Source: Enterobacter wuhouensis
GTDB taxonomy: Bacteria; Pseudomonadota; Gammaproteobacteria; Enterobacterales; Enterobacteriaceae
Reading direction: 5' to 3'
Length of the DNA stretch: 64,000 bases
Assembly: GCF_004331265.1 (NCBI RefSeq)
Contig: NZ_SJOO01000010.1
Coordinates: forward strand, 62,001-126,000
The position numbers and the translations under genes are program-made. The stretch's first letter is position 1, and each line of letters opens with the position of its first letter. The notes beneath the pieces are model-generated. The model saw nothing but the letters and a program-made list of their open reading frames with translations. It searched no databases and was not told where the DNA came from. Positions 42,674 to 51,615 of this stretch are shown one piece after another.

Positions 42674-44608
42674 ATGGCGAAAAACCTAATTCTCTGGCTG
42701 GTCATTGCCGTCGTGCTGATGTCAGTATTCCAGAGCTTTGGGCCCAGCGAGTCGAATGGCCGCAAGGTGGATTATTCTACCTTCCTGCAGGAGGTCAATC
42801 AGGACCAGGTTCGCGAAGCGCGTATCAACGGACGTGAGATCAACGTTACCAAGAAAGATAGTAACCGTTACACGACCTACATCCCGGTGAACGATCCTAA
42901 GCTGCTTGATAACCTTCTGACCAAAAACGTCAAAGTGGTTGGCGAGCCGCCAGAAGAACCGAGCCTGCTGGCTTCTATCTTCATTTCCTGGTTCCCGATG
43001 CTGCTTCTTATCGGCGTCTGGATCTTCTTTATGCGTCAAATGCAGGGCGGCGGTGGCAAAGGTGCCATGTCGTTCGGTAAGAGCAAGGCGCGTATGCTGA
43101 CGGAAGATCAGATCAAGACCACATTTGCCGATGTCGCAGGTTGTGACGAAGCAAAAGAAGAAGTAGGCGAACTGGTTGAATACCTGCGCGAGCCGAGCCG
43201 TTTCCAGAAGCTGGGCGGTAAGATCCCGAAAGGCGTCCTGATGGTCGGCCCTCCGGGTACCGGTAAAACCCTGCTGGCGAAAGCGATTGCAGGTGAAGCG
43301 AAGGTGCCGTTCTTTACTATTTCAGGTTCTGACTTTGTTGAAATGTTCGTGGGTGTGGGTGCATCTCGTGTGCGCGACATGTTCGAGCAGGCCAAAAAGG
43401 CAGCGCCGTGCATTATCTTCATCGATGAAATCGACGCCGTAGGCCGCCAGCGTGGCGCAGGCCTGGGCGGTGGCCACGATGAACGTGAACAGACGCTGAA
43501 CCAGATGCTGGTTGAGATGGACGGCTTCGAAGGTAACGAAGGTATTATCGTTATCGCCGCAACTAACCGCCCTGACGTACTTGACCCAGCGCTGCTGCGT
43601 CCAGGCCGTTTCGACCGTCAGGTCGTGGTCGGTCTGCCGGATGTTCGCGGTCGTGAACAGATTCTGAAAGTCCACATGCGTCGCGTACCGCTGGCACCAG
43701 ACATCGACGCGGCAATCATTGCGCGTGGTACACCGGGCTTCTCCGGTGCGGATCTGGCTAACCTGGTCAACGAAGCCGCTCTGTTTGCCGCTCGCGGTAA
43801 CAAGCGCGTCGTATCCATGGTGGAGTTTGAGAAAGCGAAAGACAAAATCATGATGGGTGCGGAACGTCGCTCCATGGTGATGACGGAAGCGCAGAAAGAG
43901 TCCACGGCATACCACGAAGCAGGCCACGCGATTATCGGTCGTCTGGTACCGGAACACGATCCGGTGCACAAAGTGACGATTATTCCACGCGGCCGCGCGC
44001 TGGGTGTGACCTTCTTCCTGCCTGAAGGCGACGCGATCAGCGCCAGCCGTCAGAAGCTGGAAAGCCAGATTTCGACCCTGTACGGCGGTCGTCTGGCAGA
44101 AGAGATTATCTACGGCGTGGAACATGTGTCTACCGGTGCGTCCAACGACATCAAAGTCGCGACAAACCTGGCACGTAACATGGTGACCCAGTGGGGCTTC
44201 TCCGACAAACTCGGTCCGCTGCTGTATGCAGAGGAAGAGGGGGAAGTATTCCTGGGCCGTTCCGTGGCGAAAGCAAAACATATGTCCGATGAAACGGCAC
44301 GTATCATCGATCAGGAAGTGAAATCACTGGTAGAACGTAACTATGCGCGCGCACGCCAGATCCTGAACGACAATATGGACATCCTGCACTCGATGAAAGA
44401 TGCGCTCATGAAATATGAGACTATCGATGCTCCGCAGATTGACGACCTGATGGCTCGCCGCGAAGTGCGTCCGCCAGCAGGCTGGGAAGACCCAGGCGCA
44501 TCCAACAATTCTGACAACAATGGCACCCCGCGTGCGCCGCGTCCGGTCGATGAACCGCGTACGCCAAACCCGGGCAACACCATGTCAGAACAGTTGGGCG
44601 ATAAGTAA
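42674..44608 (+). CDS. ftsH: ATP-dependent zinc metalloprotease FtsH
   Basis: A 644-residue membrane AAA protease that degrades LpxC, sigma-32 and SecY. Two N-terminal membrane segments flank a periplasmic domain; Walker A is VGPPGTGKT near residue 195, the second region of homology follows, and the zinc site HEAGH begins exactly at residue 414. The ATG at 42674 gives the usual numbering. A TTG at 42665 is better placed after the GAGG ribosome site and would add three residues (MSD), so the true start is uncertain. It also sets LPS level through LpxC, which ties in with the lpt genes. Confidence 0.98.
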   Translation: MAKNLILWLVIAVVLMSVFQSFGPSESNGRKVDYSTFLQEVNQDQVREARINGREINVTKKDSNRYTTYIPVNDPKLLDNLLTKNVKVVGEPPEEPSLLASIFISWFPMLLLIGVWIFFMRQMQGGGGKGAMSFGKSKARMLTEDQIKTTFADVAGCDEAKEEVGELVEYLREPSRFQKLGGKIPKGVLMVGPPGTGKTLLAKAIAGEAKVPFFTISGSDFVEMFVGVGASRVRDMFEQAKKAAPCIIFIDEIDAVGRQRGAGLGGGHDEREQTLNQMLVEMDGFEGNEGIIVIAATNRPDVLDPALLRPGRFDRQVVVGLPDVRGREQILKVHMRRVPLAPDIDAAIIARGTPGFSGADLANLVNEAALFAARGNKRVVSMVEFEKAKDKIMMGAERRSMVMTEAQKESTAYHEAGHAIIGRLVPEHDPVHKVTIIPRGRALGVTFFLPEGDAISASRQKLESQISTLYGGRLAEEIIYGVEHVSTGASNDIKVATNLARNMVTQWGFSDKLGPLLYAEEEGEVFLGRSVAKAKHMSDETARIIDQEVKSLVERNYARARQILNDNMDILHSMKDALMKYETIDAPQIDDLMARREVRPPAGWEDPGASNNSDNNGTPRAPRPVDEPRTPNPGNTMSEQLGDK

Positions 44609-44640
44609 GTCACTGCTGTTGACGCGTTTGTCTGTATCTC

Positions 44641-44668
44641 AAACCCTGGAGCTTGCTCCGGGGTTTTT
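44641..44668 (+). terminator. Terminator between ftsH and folP
   Basis: AAACCCTGGAGC and GCTCCGGGGTTT with a short TT loop and a run of T; one wobble or mismatch in the stem. Confidence 0.75.
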
Positions 44669-44707
44669 CTTTTCTGTTAAACCACATTAATACCAGGGAT
44701 TCTCGCC

Positions 44708-45556
44708 ATGAAACTATTCGCCCAGGACTCGCATCTCGATCTCTCACATCCGCACGTGATGGGCATCCTGAATGTTACCCCTGACTCCTTCTCTGACGGC
44801 GGCACGCACAACACGCTGATCGACGCGGTTAAGCACGCAAATTTAATGATCAACGCGGGTGCCACCATTATTGATGTTGGCGGTGAATCGACGCGTCCAG
44901 GCGCGGCGGATGTTTCTGTAGAGGAAGAGCTGGCGCGTGTGGTGCCGGTGGTTGAAGCCATCGCACAGCGTTTCGAAGTGTGGATCTCTGTTGATACCTC
45001 TAAACCTGAAGTCATTCGTGAAGTAGCGAGAGTAGGCGCTCACATTATCAATGACATCCGCTCATTGACCGAGCCGGGCGCTATTGAAGCGGCAGCGGAA
45101 ACCGGCCTGCCGGTTTGTCTGATGCACATGCAGGGTCAGCCGAAAACGATGCAGGAAGCCCCGAAGTATGACGATGTCTTTGCCGACGTGAATCGCTTCT
45201 TTAATGAGCATATAGCGCGCTGCGAGCGTGCCGGTATCGCAAAAGATAAATTGCTGCTCGACCCGGGGTTCGGTTTCGGTAAAAATCTTTCCCACAACTA
45301 TGCGCTGCTTGCGCGCTTATCAGAATTTCATCAGTTCGGCCTGCCGCTGCTGGTGGGGATGTCGAGAAAGTCGATGATTGGGCAACTGCTGAACGTGGGG
45401 CCAAGCGAGCGTCTGAGCGGCAGCCTGGCGTGCGCGGTGATTGCAGCGATGCAGGGCGCGCATATTATCCGTGTCCATGACGTCAAAGAAACAGTAGAAG
45501 CCATGCGTGTGGTAGAAGCCACACTGGCAGCGAAGGAAAACAAACGCTATGAGTAA
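44708..45556 (+). CDS. folP: Dihydropteroate synthase
   Basis: A 282-residue TIM-barrel enzyme joining p-aminobenzoate to the pterin in folate synthesis; the sulfonamide target. The N-terminal motif MGILNVTPDSFSDGG and the loop GGESTRPGA are intact, without the inserted residues known in resistant forms. It overlaps glmM by eight bases, so the two are coupled, as in E. coli. Confidence 0.98.
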   Translation: MKLFAQDSHLDLSHPHVMGILNVTPDSFSDGGTHNTLIDAVKHANLMINAGATIIDVGGESTRPGAADVSVEEELARVVPVVEAIAQRFEVWISVDTSKPEVIREVARVGAHIINDIRSLTEPGAIEAAAETGLPVCLMHMQGQPKTMQEAPKYDDVFADVNRFFNEHIARCERAGIAKDKLLLDPGFGFGKNLSHNYALLARLSEFHQFGLPLLVGMSRKSMIGQLLNVGPSERLSGSLACAVIAAMQGAHIIRVHDVKETVEAMRVVEATLAAKENKRYE

Positions 45557-46886
45557 TCGTAAATATTTTGGTACCGATGGCATCCGTGGGCGCGTAGGCG
45601 ATGCGCCAATCACCCCTGATTTTGTTCTGAAGCTGGGCTGGGCTGCTGGCAAGGTACTGGCGCGTCATGGTTCCCGTAAGATCATCATCGGTAAAGATAC
45701 CCGTATTTCAGGCTATATGCTGGAATCCGCGCTGGAAGCCGGTCTGGCCGCAGCGGGGCTTTCTGCTTCCTTCACCGGCCCAATGCCTACGCCCGCCGTT
45801 GCGTATTTGACGCGGACCTTCCGTGCGGAAGCGGGGATTGTTATTTCGGCATCGCATAACCCGTTCTACGACAACGGCATCAAGTTCTTCTCTATCGACG
45901 GCACCAAGCTGCCGGATGAAGTGGAAGAGGCGATTGAAGCCGAAATGGAAAAAGAGATCACCTGCGTCGACTCAGCCGAGCTGGGTAAAGCGAACCGCAT
46001 TGTCGATGCCGCGGGCCGTTACATTGAATTCTGTAAAGGAACCTTCCCGAACGAGCTGAGCCTGGCGCATCTGAAGATTGTGGTGGATTGTGCAAACGGC
46101 GCGACCTACCACATTGCCCCGAATGTTTTCCGCGAGCTGGGTGCGAACGTGATCACCATCGGCTGTGAGCCAGACGGCCTGAACATCAACGAGCAGGTGG
46201 GAGCAACGGACGTTCGTGCTCTGCAGGCACGCGTGCTGGCGGAAAAAGCCGATCTGGGGATTGCGCTGGACGGCGACGGCGACCGCGTGATCATGGTTGA
46301 CCACGAAGGTAACAAGGTCGACGGCGATCAGATCCTCTACATCATCGCGCGTGAAGGTCTGCGTCAGGGCCAGCTTCGCGGCGGCGCCGTAGGTACGCTG
46401 ATGAGCAACATGGGTCTGGAGCTGGCGCTGAAGCAGCTTGGGATCCCGTTTGTCCGCGCGAAAGTGGGCGACCGCTACGTACTGGAAAAACTGCAGGAGA
46501 AGGGCTGGCGCATTGGGGCTGAAAACTCCGGCCACGTGATCCTTCTCGACAAAACGACCACCGGTGACGGCATTGTCGCGGGCCTGCAGGTTGTGGCCGC
46601 CATGGCGCGCAACCATATGAGCCTGCACGATCTCTGCAGCGGCATGAAAATGTTCCCGCAGATCCTCGTCAACGTGCGTTTCACAGCGGGTAAAGGCGAT
46701 CCGCTTGAAAATGACAACGTGAAAGCGGTGATGGCTGACGTTGAAGCGGCCCTGGGCAATCGTGGCCGTGTACTGCTGCGTAAGTCAGGTACTGAGCCAC
46801 TGATCCGCGTAATGGTGGAAGGTGAAGATGAAGCGCAGGTGACTGAATTCGCGCACCGTATTGCTGATGCGGTGAAAGCTGCATAA
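45549..46886 (+). CDS. glmM: Phosphoglucosamine mutase
   Basis: A 445-residue phosphohexomutase turning glucosamine-6-phosphate into glucosamine-1-phosphate for UDP-GlcNAc. The phosphorylated Ser102 lies exactly in VISASHNPF; the metal loop LDGDGDR is near residue 240 and the substrate loop GEDEAQV near the end. RapZ in this window controls the preceding enzyme GlmS in E. coli. A terminator follows at 46908. Confidence 0.98.
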   Translation: MSNRKYFGTDGIRGRVGDAPITPDFVLKLGWAAGKVLARHGSRKIIIGKDTRISGYMLESALEAGLAAAGLSASFTGPMPTPAVAYLTRTFRAEAGIVISASHNPFYDNGIKFFSIDGTKLPDEVEEAIEAEMEKEITCVDSAELGKANRIVDAAGRYIEFCKGTFPNELSLAHLKIVVDCANGATYHIAPNVFRELGANVITIGCEPDGLNINEQVGATDVRALQARVLAEKADLGIALDGDGDRVIMVDHEGNKVDGDQILYIIAREGLRQGQLRGGAVGTLMSNMGLELALKQLGIPFVRAKVGDRYVLEKLQEKGWRIGAENSGHVILLDKTTTGDGIVAGLQVVAAMARNHMSLHDLCSGMKMFPQILVNVRFTAGKGDPLENDNVKAVMADVEAALGNRGRVLLRKSGTEPLIRVMVEGEDEAQVTEFAHRIADAVKAA

Positions 46887-46907
46887 AATTTCACTGTAAG
46901 TGTTTAA

Positions 46908-46934
46908 AAAGGCGGCGCTTGCCGCCTTTGTTTT
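46908..46934 (+). terminator. Terminator after glmM
   Basis: AAAGGCGGC (46908-46916) and GCCGCCTTT (46921-46929) with a GCTT loop, followed by GTTTTG. Confidence 0.82.
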
Positions 46935-47110
46935 GAGCAATTAATGGCTTTTTGCTGTTTTTTTCCGCAGTTGATACAATGCGTCAAAAATGCCCTTGCG
47001 AAGGTGATTCGCTTTGGTTAGTATTCACACCCGCTTCAGTGGGAAACACGAAATCCTGCTAATTGGTCGAAGCATTGGTATGCGGCAAATCCGCAAGGAA
47101 CAGGTTGATT

Positions 47111-47443
47111 ATGTACGAAGCTCTTTTAGTTATTTTCCTTATTGTAGCCATCGCTCTCGTAGCGCTGATCATGCTGCAGCAAGGTAAAGGCGCTGATATG
47201 GGAGCCTCCTTCGGAGCAGGCGCTTCCGGTACGCTGTTTGGTTCAAGTGGTTCTGCGAACTTCATGACCCGCACTACGGCGATTCTGGCTACGCTGTTCT
47301 TCATCATCAGTCTGGTGCTGGGCAATATCAACAGCAACAAGACCAGTAAAGGAAGCGAGTGGGAAAATCTGAGCGCGCCAGCAAAAACTGAGCAGACTCA
47401 GCCAGCTGCACCGGCTAAGCCAACCAGCGATATCCCGCAGTAA
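47111..47443 (+). CDS. secG: Protein translocase subunit SecG
   Basis: A 110-residue inner-membrane subunit of SecYEG. Two membrane segments (about residues 3-22 and 54-73) are joined by the conserved cytoplasmic loop QQGKGADMGASFGAG; the C-terminus is rich in Pro, Ala and Lys. The start at 47111 gives the E. coli length. The leuU tRNA follows ten bases later, probably on the same transcript. Confidence 0.97.
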   Translation: MYEALLVIFLIVAIALVALIMLQQGKGADMGASFGAGASGTLFGSSGSANFMTRTTAILATLFFIISLVLGNINSNKTSKGSEWENLSAPAKTEQTQPAAPAKPTSDIPQ

Positions 47444-47452
47444 GTATTCAGT

Positions 47453-47539
47453 ACCGAGGTGGTGGAATTGGTAGACACGCTACCTTGAGGTGGTAGTGCC
47501 CTAACGGGCTTGTGGGTTCGAGTCCCATCCTCGGTACCA
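47453..47539 (+). tRNA. leuU: tRNA-Leu (anticodon GAG)
   Basis: An 87-base tRNA with the 3' CCA encoded. The acceptor arms ACCGAGG and CCTCGGT pair fully; the anticodon arm is CTACC-TTGAGGT-GGTAG, with GAG at 47487-47489. A long variable arm (GCCCTAACGGGC) marks it as class II, and GGTTCGAGTCCC forms the T arm. The position after secG is the same as E. coli leuU. Confidence 0.97.
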
Positions 47540-47552
47540 ATATTCCAGAAGA

Positions 47553-47579
47553 AAGACGTCGAAAGACGTCTTTTTTTTT
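47553..47579 (+). terminator. Terminator after leuU
   Basis: AAGACGTC and GACGTCTT with a GAAA tetraloop followed by a run of nine T. Confidence 0.9.
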
Positions 47580-47608
47580 CGTCTGTATATTGTGCTGGCG
47601 GCCAAAAT

Positions 47609-47638
47609 GGCGGGTGGCGCTGCGCTTACCCGCCCTAC
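47609..47638. repeat. REP unit between leuU and argG
   Basis: GGCGGGTGGCGCTGCGCTTA followed by CCCGCCCTAC, an imperfect palindrome of the REP family between convergent units. In K-12 the gene yhbX lies in this gap; it is absent here. Confidence 0.8.
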
Positions 47639-47649
47639 AAACACCAAAA

Positions 47650-47674
47650 AAAGGCGCCCTGTGGGCGCCTTTTG
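47650..47674 (-). terminator. Terminator after argG
   Basis: AAGGCGCCC and GGGCGCCTT with a TGT loop, preceded by an A run that becomes a T run on the argG strand. Confidence 0.85.
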
Positions 47675-47690
47675 CATGTCTTGCTGTCGA

Positions 47691-49037
47691 TTACTTCTTG
47701 TCGCTGTGTTCTAGGTTTTCAACCTGCGGCAGACCGTTACCGGAGCTGGCGGAAAGCAGGCCGTTCTCAACGTAGTTGAACAGCTTCTCACGGGTATCGG
47801 TGATGTCCAGGTTACGCATGGTCAGCTGACCAATACGATCGTCCGGAGAGAATACGGAATCACCTTTTTCCATGGTCAAACGCTCTGCTTTATAGGTCAG
47901 ATTGTCAGACACGGTGTTCAGGATGGAGTAGTCATTGCCGCGACGCAGTTCCAGCGTCACTTCGCCGGTGATTGCGCTTGCTACCCAACGCTGCAGGGCA
48001 TCACGCAGCATCAGCGCCTGCGGATCGAACCAGCGGCCCTGGTACAGCAGTTTGCCCAGCTGACGTCCATGCGAGTGATACTGCTCGATGGTGTCTTCGT
48101 TGTGAATACCGGTCAGCAGACGTTCGTAAGCAATGTGCAGCAGCGCCATCCCCGGAGCTTCGTAGATGCCACGGCTTTTCGCTTCGATAATACGGTTTTC
48201 AATCTGATCGCTCATGCCCAGACCGTGACGGCCACCGATGCGGTTTGCTTCCAGCATCAGCTCAACGTCGTCAGAGAAGGTCTTTCCGTTCAGGGCAACC
48301 GGATGGCCGCGCTCAAAGCGTACGGTGACTTCCTCCGCCTGGATTTTGACGTTTTCGTCCCAGAACTTCACGCCCATGATCGGGTTAACGATCTTCACGC
48401 TGGAGTTCAGGAATTCGAGATCTTTTGCTTCGTGCGTGGCACCCAGCATGTTGGAGTCGGTAGAGTAGGCTTTCTCAACGGACATTTTGTAATCAAAGCC
48501 GCAGGCAATCATGAATTCGGACATTTCATGACGGCCGCCCAGCTCGTCAATGAAGTCGGTATCCAGCCACGGTTTGTAAATCTGCAGTTCGGCGTTGGTC
48601 AGCAGGCCATAACGATAGAAACGTTCGATATCGTTGCCTTTATAGGTGCTGCCGTCACCCCAGATGTTCACGCCATCTTCTTTCATGGCGGCAACCAGCA
48701 TGGTGCCGGTGACGGCACGGCCCAGCGGGGTGGTGTTGAAATAGGTCAGGCCGCCGGTGGTGTTATGAAAGGCACCACACTGAATCGCAGCGATACCTTC
48801 GGCGACCAGCTGCTTACGGCAGTCAATCAGGCGTGCGTTCTCTGCGCCATACTCCATGGCACGACGAGGGATCGCGTCATAATCTTCCTCATCCGGCTGT
48901 CCCAGGTTCGCAGTATATGCATAAGGAACCGCTCCCTTCTGGCGCATCCACAGCAGTGCAGCGCTGGTATCCAGGCCGCCTGAAAAAGCGATGCCAATAC
49001 GTTGTCCTACGGGAAGATGCTTGAGAATCGTCGTCAT
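47691..49037 (-). CDS. argG: Argininosuccinate synthase
   Basis: A 448-residue enzyme joining citrulline and aspartate with ATP in arginine synthesis (E. coli has 447). The N-terminal PP-loop motif AFSGGLDTSAAL is near residue 18. The gene is transcribed against its neighbours. Two ArgR boxes lie about 50 bases upstream of the start, so arginine repression is expected. Confidence 0.98.
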   Translation of the reverse strand: MTTILKHLPVGQRIGIAFSGGLDTSAALLWMRQKGAVPYAYTANLGQPDEEDYDAIPRRAMEYGAENARLIDCRKQLVAEGIAAIQCGAFHNTTGGLTYFNTTPLGRAVTGTMLVAAMKEDGVNIWGDGSTYKGNDIERFYRYGLLTNAELQIYKPWLDTDFIDELGGRHEMSEFMIACGFDYKMSVEKAYSTDSNMLGATHEAKDLEFLNSSVKIVNPIMGVKFWDENVKIQAEEVTVRFERGHPVALNGKTFSDDVELMLEANRIGGRHGLGMSDQIENRIIEAKSRGIYEAPGMALLHIAYERLLTGIHNEDTIEQYHSHGRQLGKLLYQGRWFDPQALMLRDALQRWVASAITGEVTLELRRGNDYSILNTVSDNLTYKAERLTMEKGDSVFSPDDRIGQLTMRNLDITDTREKLFNYVENGLLSASSGNGLPQVENLEHSDKK

Positions 49038-49087
49038 ATAATAAAACCCTGCTTGATTGACTGATTAGAGACCGCTTTCGCTCTCGA

Positions 49088-49122
49088 TGCATGTTTATGC
49101 AAAATAAGTGAGTATTCATTTA
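49088..49122 (-). promoter_or_regulatory. Tandem ArgR boxes upstream of argG
   Basis: TGCATGTTTATGCA (49088-49101) is a palindrome of ARG-box type and TAAATGAATACTCA (49122-49109, minus strand) is a second copy. Their centres are 21 bases apart, the spacing known for paired ARG boxes bound by one ArgR hexamer. Confidence 0.8.
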
Positions 49123-49323
49123 ATCATCTTTTGTCGATGACCGAAAGAGACTCGTGCGTTTTTTGTAAAATTTTCCCTCGGTTTGCCCTGGCGGAATCTG
49201 GGTTGACAGGTGGGGTCCACTATCAATATACTGGACGCCGATTTAACGTCCCGTCTTCGGTACCAAATCCCAGCATTATTTGCAAATTCTCATCAAAACG
49301 CGTAGAATTTGCCACGTTTCAGG

Positions 49324-49400
<77 letters not shown>

Positions 49401-49522
49401 CTTTCCCATAAAGTTCTTTTTCAAATATACTGTGAAGACTTAGAGCCTTCGTAGCTGGATTTGAAAAAATTCTTTCGGAGAGTGCTCCAGGCCACAGTTG
49501 TGGCTATAGGGTTCAGTTATCT

Positions 49523-49590
49523 AAAGCCCCGATTTGTCGGGGTTTTTTGTTATCTGACTACAGAATAACTGGGCTTTACGCCCTTTTTTT
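49523..49590 (+). terminator. Two tandem terminators between metY and rimP
   Basis: The first is CCCCGA-TTTG-TCGGGG with flanking A and T runs (49523-49548). The second is GGGC-TTTAC-GCCC with seven T (49571-49590), ending only 17 bases before the rimP start. Such leader terminators are thought to limit nusA operon expression in E. coli and may give feedback by NusA. Confidence 0.82.
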
Positions 49591-49607
49591 ATGTATTGGG
49601 GGTGGGC

Positions 49608-50060
49608 TTGTCCACATTAGAGCAAAAATTAACAGAGATGATTACTGCACCGGTCGAAGCACTGGGCTACGAACTGGTTGGCATCGAATTCGTTCGCGGC
49701 CGCACATCGACGCTGCGCATCTATATTGATAGTGAAGATGGCATCAATGTTGATGATTGTGCTGATGTAAGCCACCAGGTCAGTGCGGTAATGGATGTTG
49801 AAGATCCAATCACTGTTGCGTACAACCTGGAAGTTTCCTCACCTGGCCTCGATCGCCCGATGTTCACGGCCGAGCACTATGTGCGCTTTACCGGTGAAGA
49901 AGTGGCCCTCGTTCTGCGTATGGCCGTACAGAACCGCCGTAAATGGCAGGGAATTATCAAAGCCGTTGATGGTGAAATGATCACGGTGACAGTCGAAGGC
50001 AAAGATGAAGTGTTCGCGCTGAGTAATATCCAGAAGGCGAACCTGGTTCCCCACTTTTAA
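49608..50060 (+). CDS. rimP: Ribosome maturation factor RimP
   Basis: A 150-residue 30S assembly factor. The start is TTG at 49608, preceded by a G-rich GGGGGTGGG ribosome site, giving MSTLEQKLTEMI as in E. coli. The conserved YIDSEDGINVDDCADVS and EVSSPGLDRP segments are intact. It is the first protein gene of the nusA-infB unit, past two leader terminators. Confidence 0.97.
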   Translation: MSTLEQKLTEMITAPVEALGYELVGIEFVRGRTSTLRIYIDSEDGINVDDCADVSHQVSAVMDVEDPITVAYNLEVSSPGLDRPMFTAEHYVRFTGEEVALVLRMAVQNRRKWQGIIKAVDGEMITVTVEGKDEVFALSNIQKANLVPHF

Positions 50061-50088
50061 CAGTCTGGATTGAGGTGAAAAGCCCGCG

Positions 50089-51591
50089 ATGAACAAAGAA
50101 ATTTTGGCTGTTGTTGAAGCCGTCTCCAACGAGAAATCACTGCCGCGTGAGAAGATTTTCGAAGCGCTGGAAAGTGCACTGGCTACAGCAACCAAGAAAA
50201 AATACGAACAAGAGATCGATGTTCGCGTAGAAATCGATCGTAAAAGCGGTGACTTCGATACATTCCGTCGTTGGGTAATCGTAGAAGAAGTGACCCAGCC
50301 AACCAAAGAGATCACGCTGGAAGCGGCGCGTTACGAAGACGAAAGTCTGAACGTGGGTGAATATGTTGAAGATCAGATTGAATCTGTCACCTTCGACCGT
50401 ATCACGACGCAGACCGCTAAACAGGTTATCGTGCAGAAAGTTCGCGAAGCCGAGCGTGCGCTGGTCGTCGATCAGTTCCGCGATCAGGAAGGCGAAATCA
50501 TCACCGGCGTGGTGAAGAAAGTTAACCGCGACAACATCTCTCTGGAAATCAAATCCGAAGGGTTGCCGGGTAACGCTGAAGCGGTAATTCTGCGTGAAGA
50601 TATGCTGCCGCGCGAAAACTTCCGCCCAGGCGACCGTATCCGTGGCGTTCTGTACGCTGTGCGTCCAGAAGCGCGTGGCGCTCAGCTGTTCGTGACCCGT
50701 TCTAAACCAGAAATGCTGGTAGAACTGTTCCGTATCGAAGTACCGGAAATCGGTGAAGAAGTTATTGAAATCAAAGCGGCGGCTCGCGATCCGGGCTCCC
50801 GTGCGAAAATCGCAGTAAAAACTAACGACAAGCGTATCGATCCGGTCGGTGCTTGCGTAGGTATGCGTGGCGCACGTGTTCAGGCGGTGTCTACCGAACT
50901 GGGCGGCGAGCGTATTGATATCGTTCTGTGGGACGACAACCCAGCGCAGTTCGTGATCAACGCAATGGCTCCGGCTGATGTGGCGTCTATCGTTGTTGAC
51001 GAAGACAAACACACCATGGATATCGCGGTAGAAGCGGGTAACCTGGCGCAGGCAATTGGCCGTAACGGTCAGAACGTACGTCTGGCGTCACAGCTGAGCG
51101 GCTGGGAACTCAACGTAATGACCGTTGATGACCTGCAGGCTAAGCATCAGGCTGAAGCCCATGCGGCGATCGATACCTTCACCAAATACCTCGACATTGA
51201 CGAAGATTTCGCCACCGTTCTGGTAGAAGAAGGTTTCTCTACGCTGGAAGAACTGGCCTATGTGCCAATGAAAGAGCTGCTGGAAATTGACGGTCTGGAT
51301 GAACAAACCGTTGAAGCCCTGCGTGAACGCGCTAAAAACGCACTGACCACCCTGGCACTGGCTCAGGAAGAAAGCCTTGGCGATAAGAAGCCGGCTGATG
51401 ACCTGCTGAATCTGGAAGGTCTTGATCGTGCGATTGCGTTCAAGCTGGCTGCCCGTGGTGTTTGTACGCTGGAAGATCTCGCTGAGCAAGGCGTTGATGA
51501 CCTGGCTGATATCGAAGGTTTAACCGACGAGAAAGCCGGCGAGCTCATCATGGCCGCACGTAATATTTGCTGGTTCGGCGACGAAGCGTAA
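50089..51591 (+). CDS. nusA: Transcription termination/antitermination factor NusA
   Basis: A 500-residue RNA polymerase factor controlling pausing, termination and lambda-type antitermination. Order: N-terminal polymerase-binding domain (1-130), S1 domain, KH1 and KH2 (GACVGMRGARVQ; AIGRNGQNVRL), and the two acidic repeats at the C-terminus. It is five residues longer than E. coli K-12 NusA because of a longer S1 loop (EIKSEGLPG). It lies 28 bases after rimP and 24 bases before infB. Confidence 0.98.
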   Translation: MNKEILAVVEAVSNEKSLPREKIFEALESALATATKKKYEQEIDVRVEIDRKSGDFDTFRRWVIVEEVTQPTKEITLEAARYEDESLNVGEYVEDQIESVTFDRITTQTAKQVIVQKVREAERALVVDQFRDQEGEIITGVVKKVNRDNISLEIKSEGLPGNAEAVILREDMLPRENFRPGDRIRGVLYAVRPEARGAQLFVTRSKPEMLVELFRIEVPEIGEEVIEIKAAARDPGSRAKIAVKTNDKRIDPVGACVGMRGARVQAVSTELGGERIDIVLWDDNPAQFVINAMAPADVASIVVDEDKHTMDIAVEAGNLAQAIGRNGQNVRLASQLSGWELNVMTVDDLQAKHQAEAHAAIDTFTKYLDIDEDFATVLVEEGFSTLEELAYVPMKELLEIDGLDEQTVEALRERAKNALTTLALAQEESLGDKKPADDLLNLEGLDRAIAFKLAARGVCTLEDLAEQGVDDLADIEGLTDEKAGELIMAARNICWFGDEA

Positions 51592-51615
51592 TAAACTGTA
51601 GCAGGAAGGAACAGC

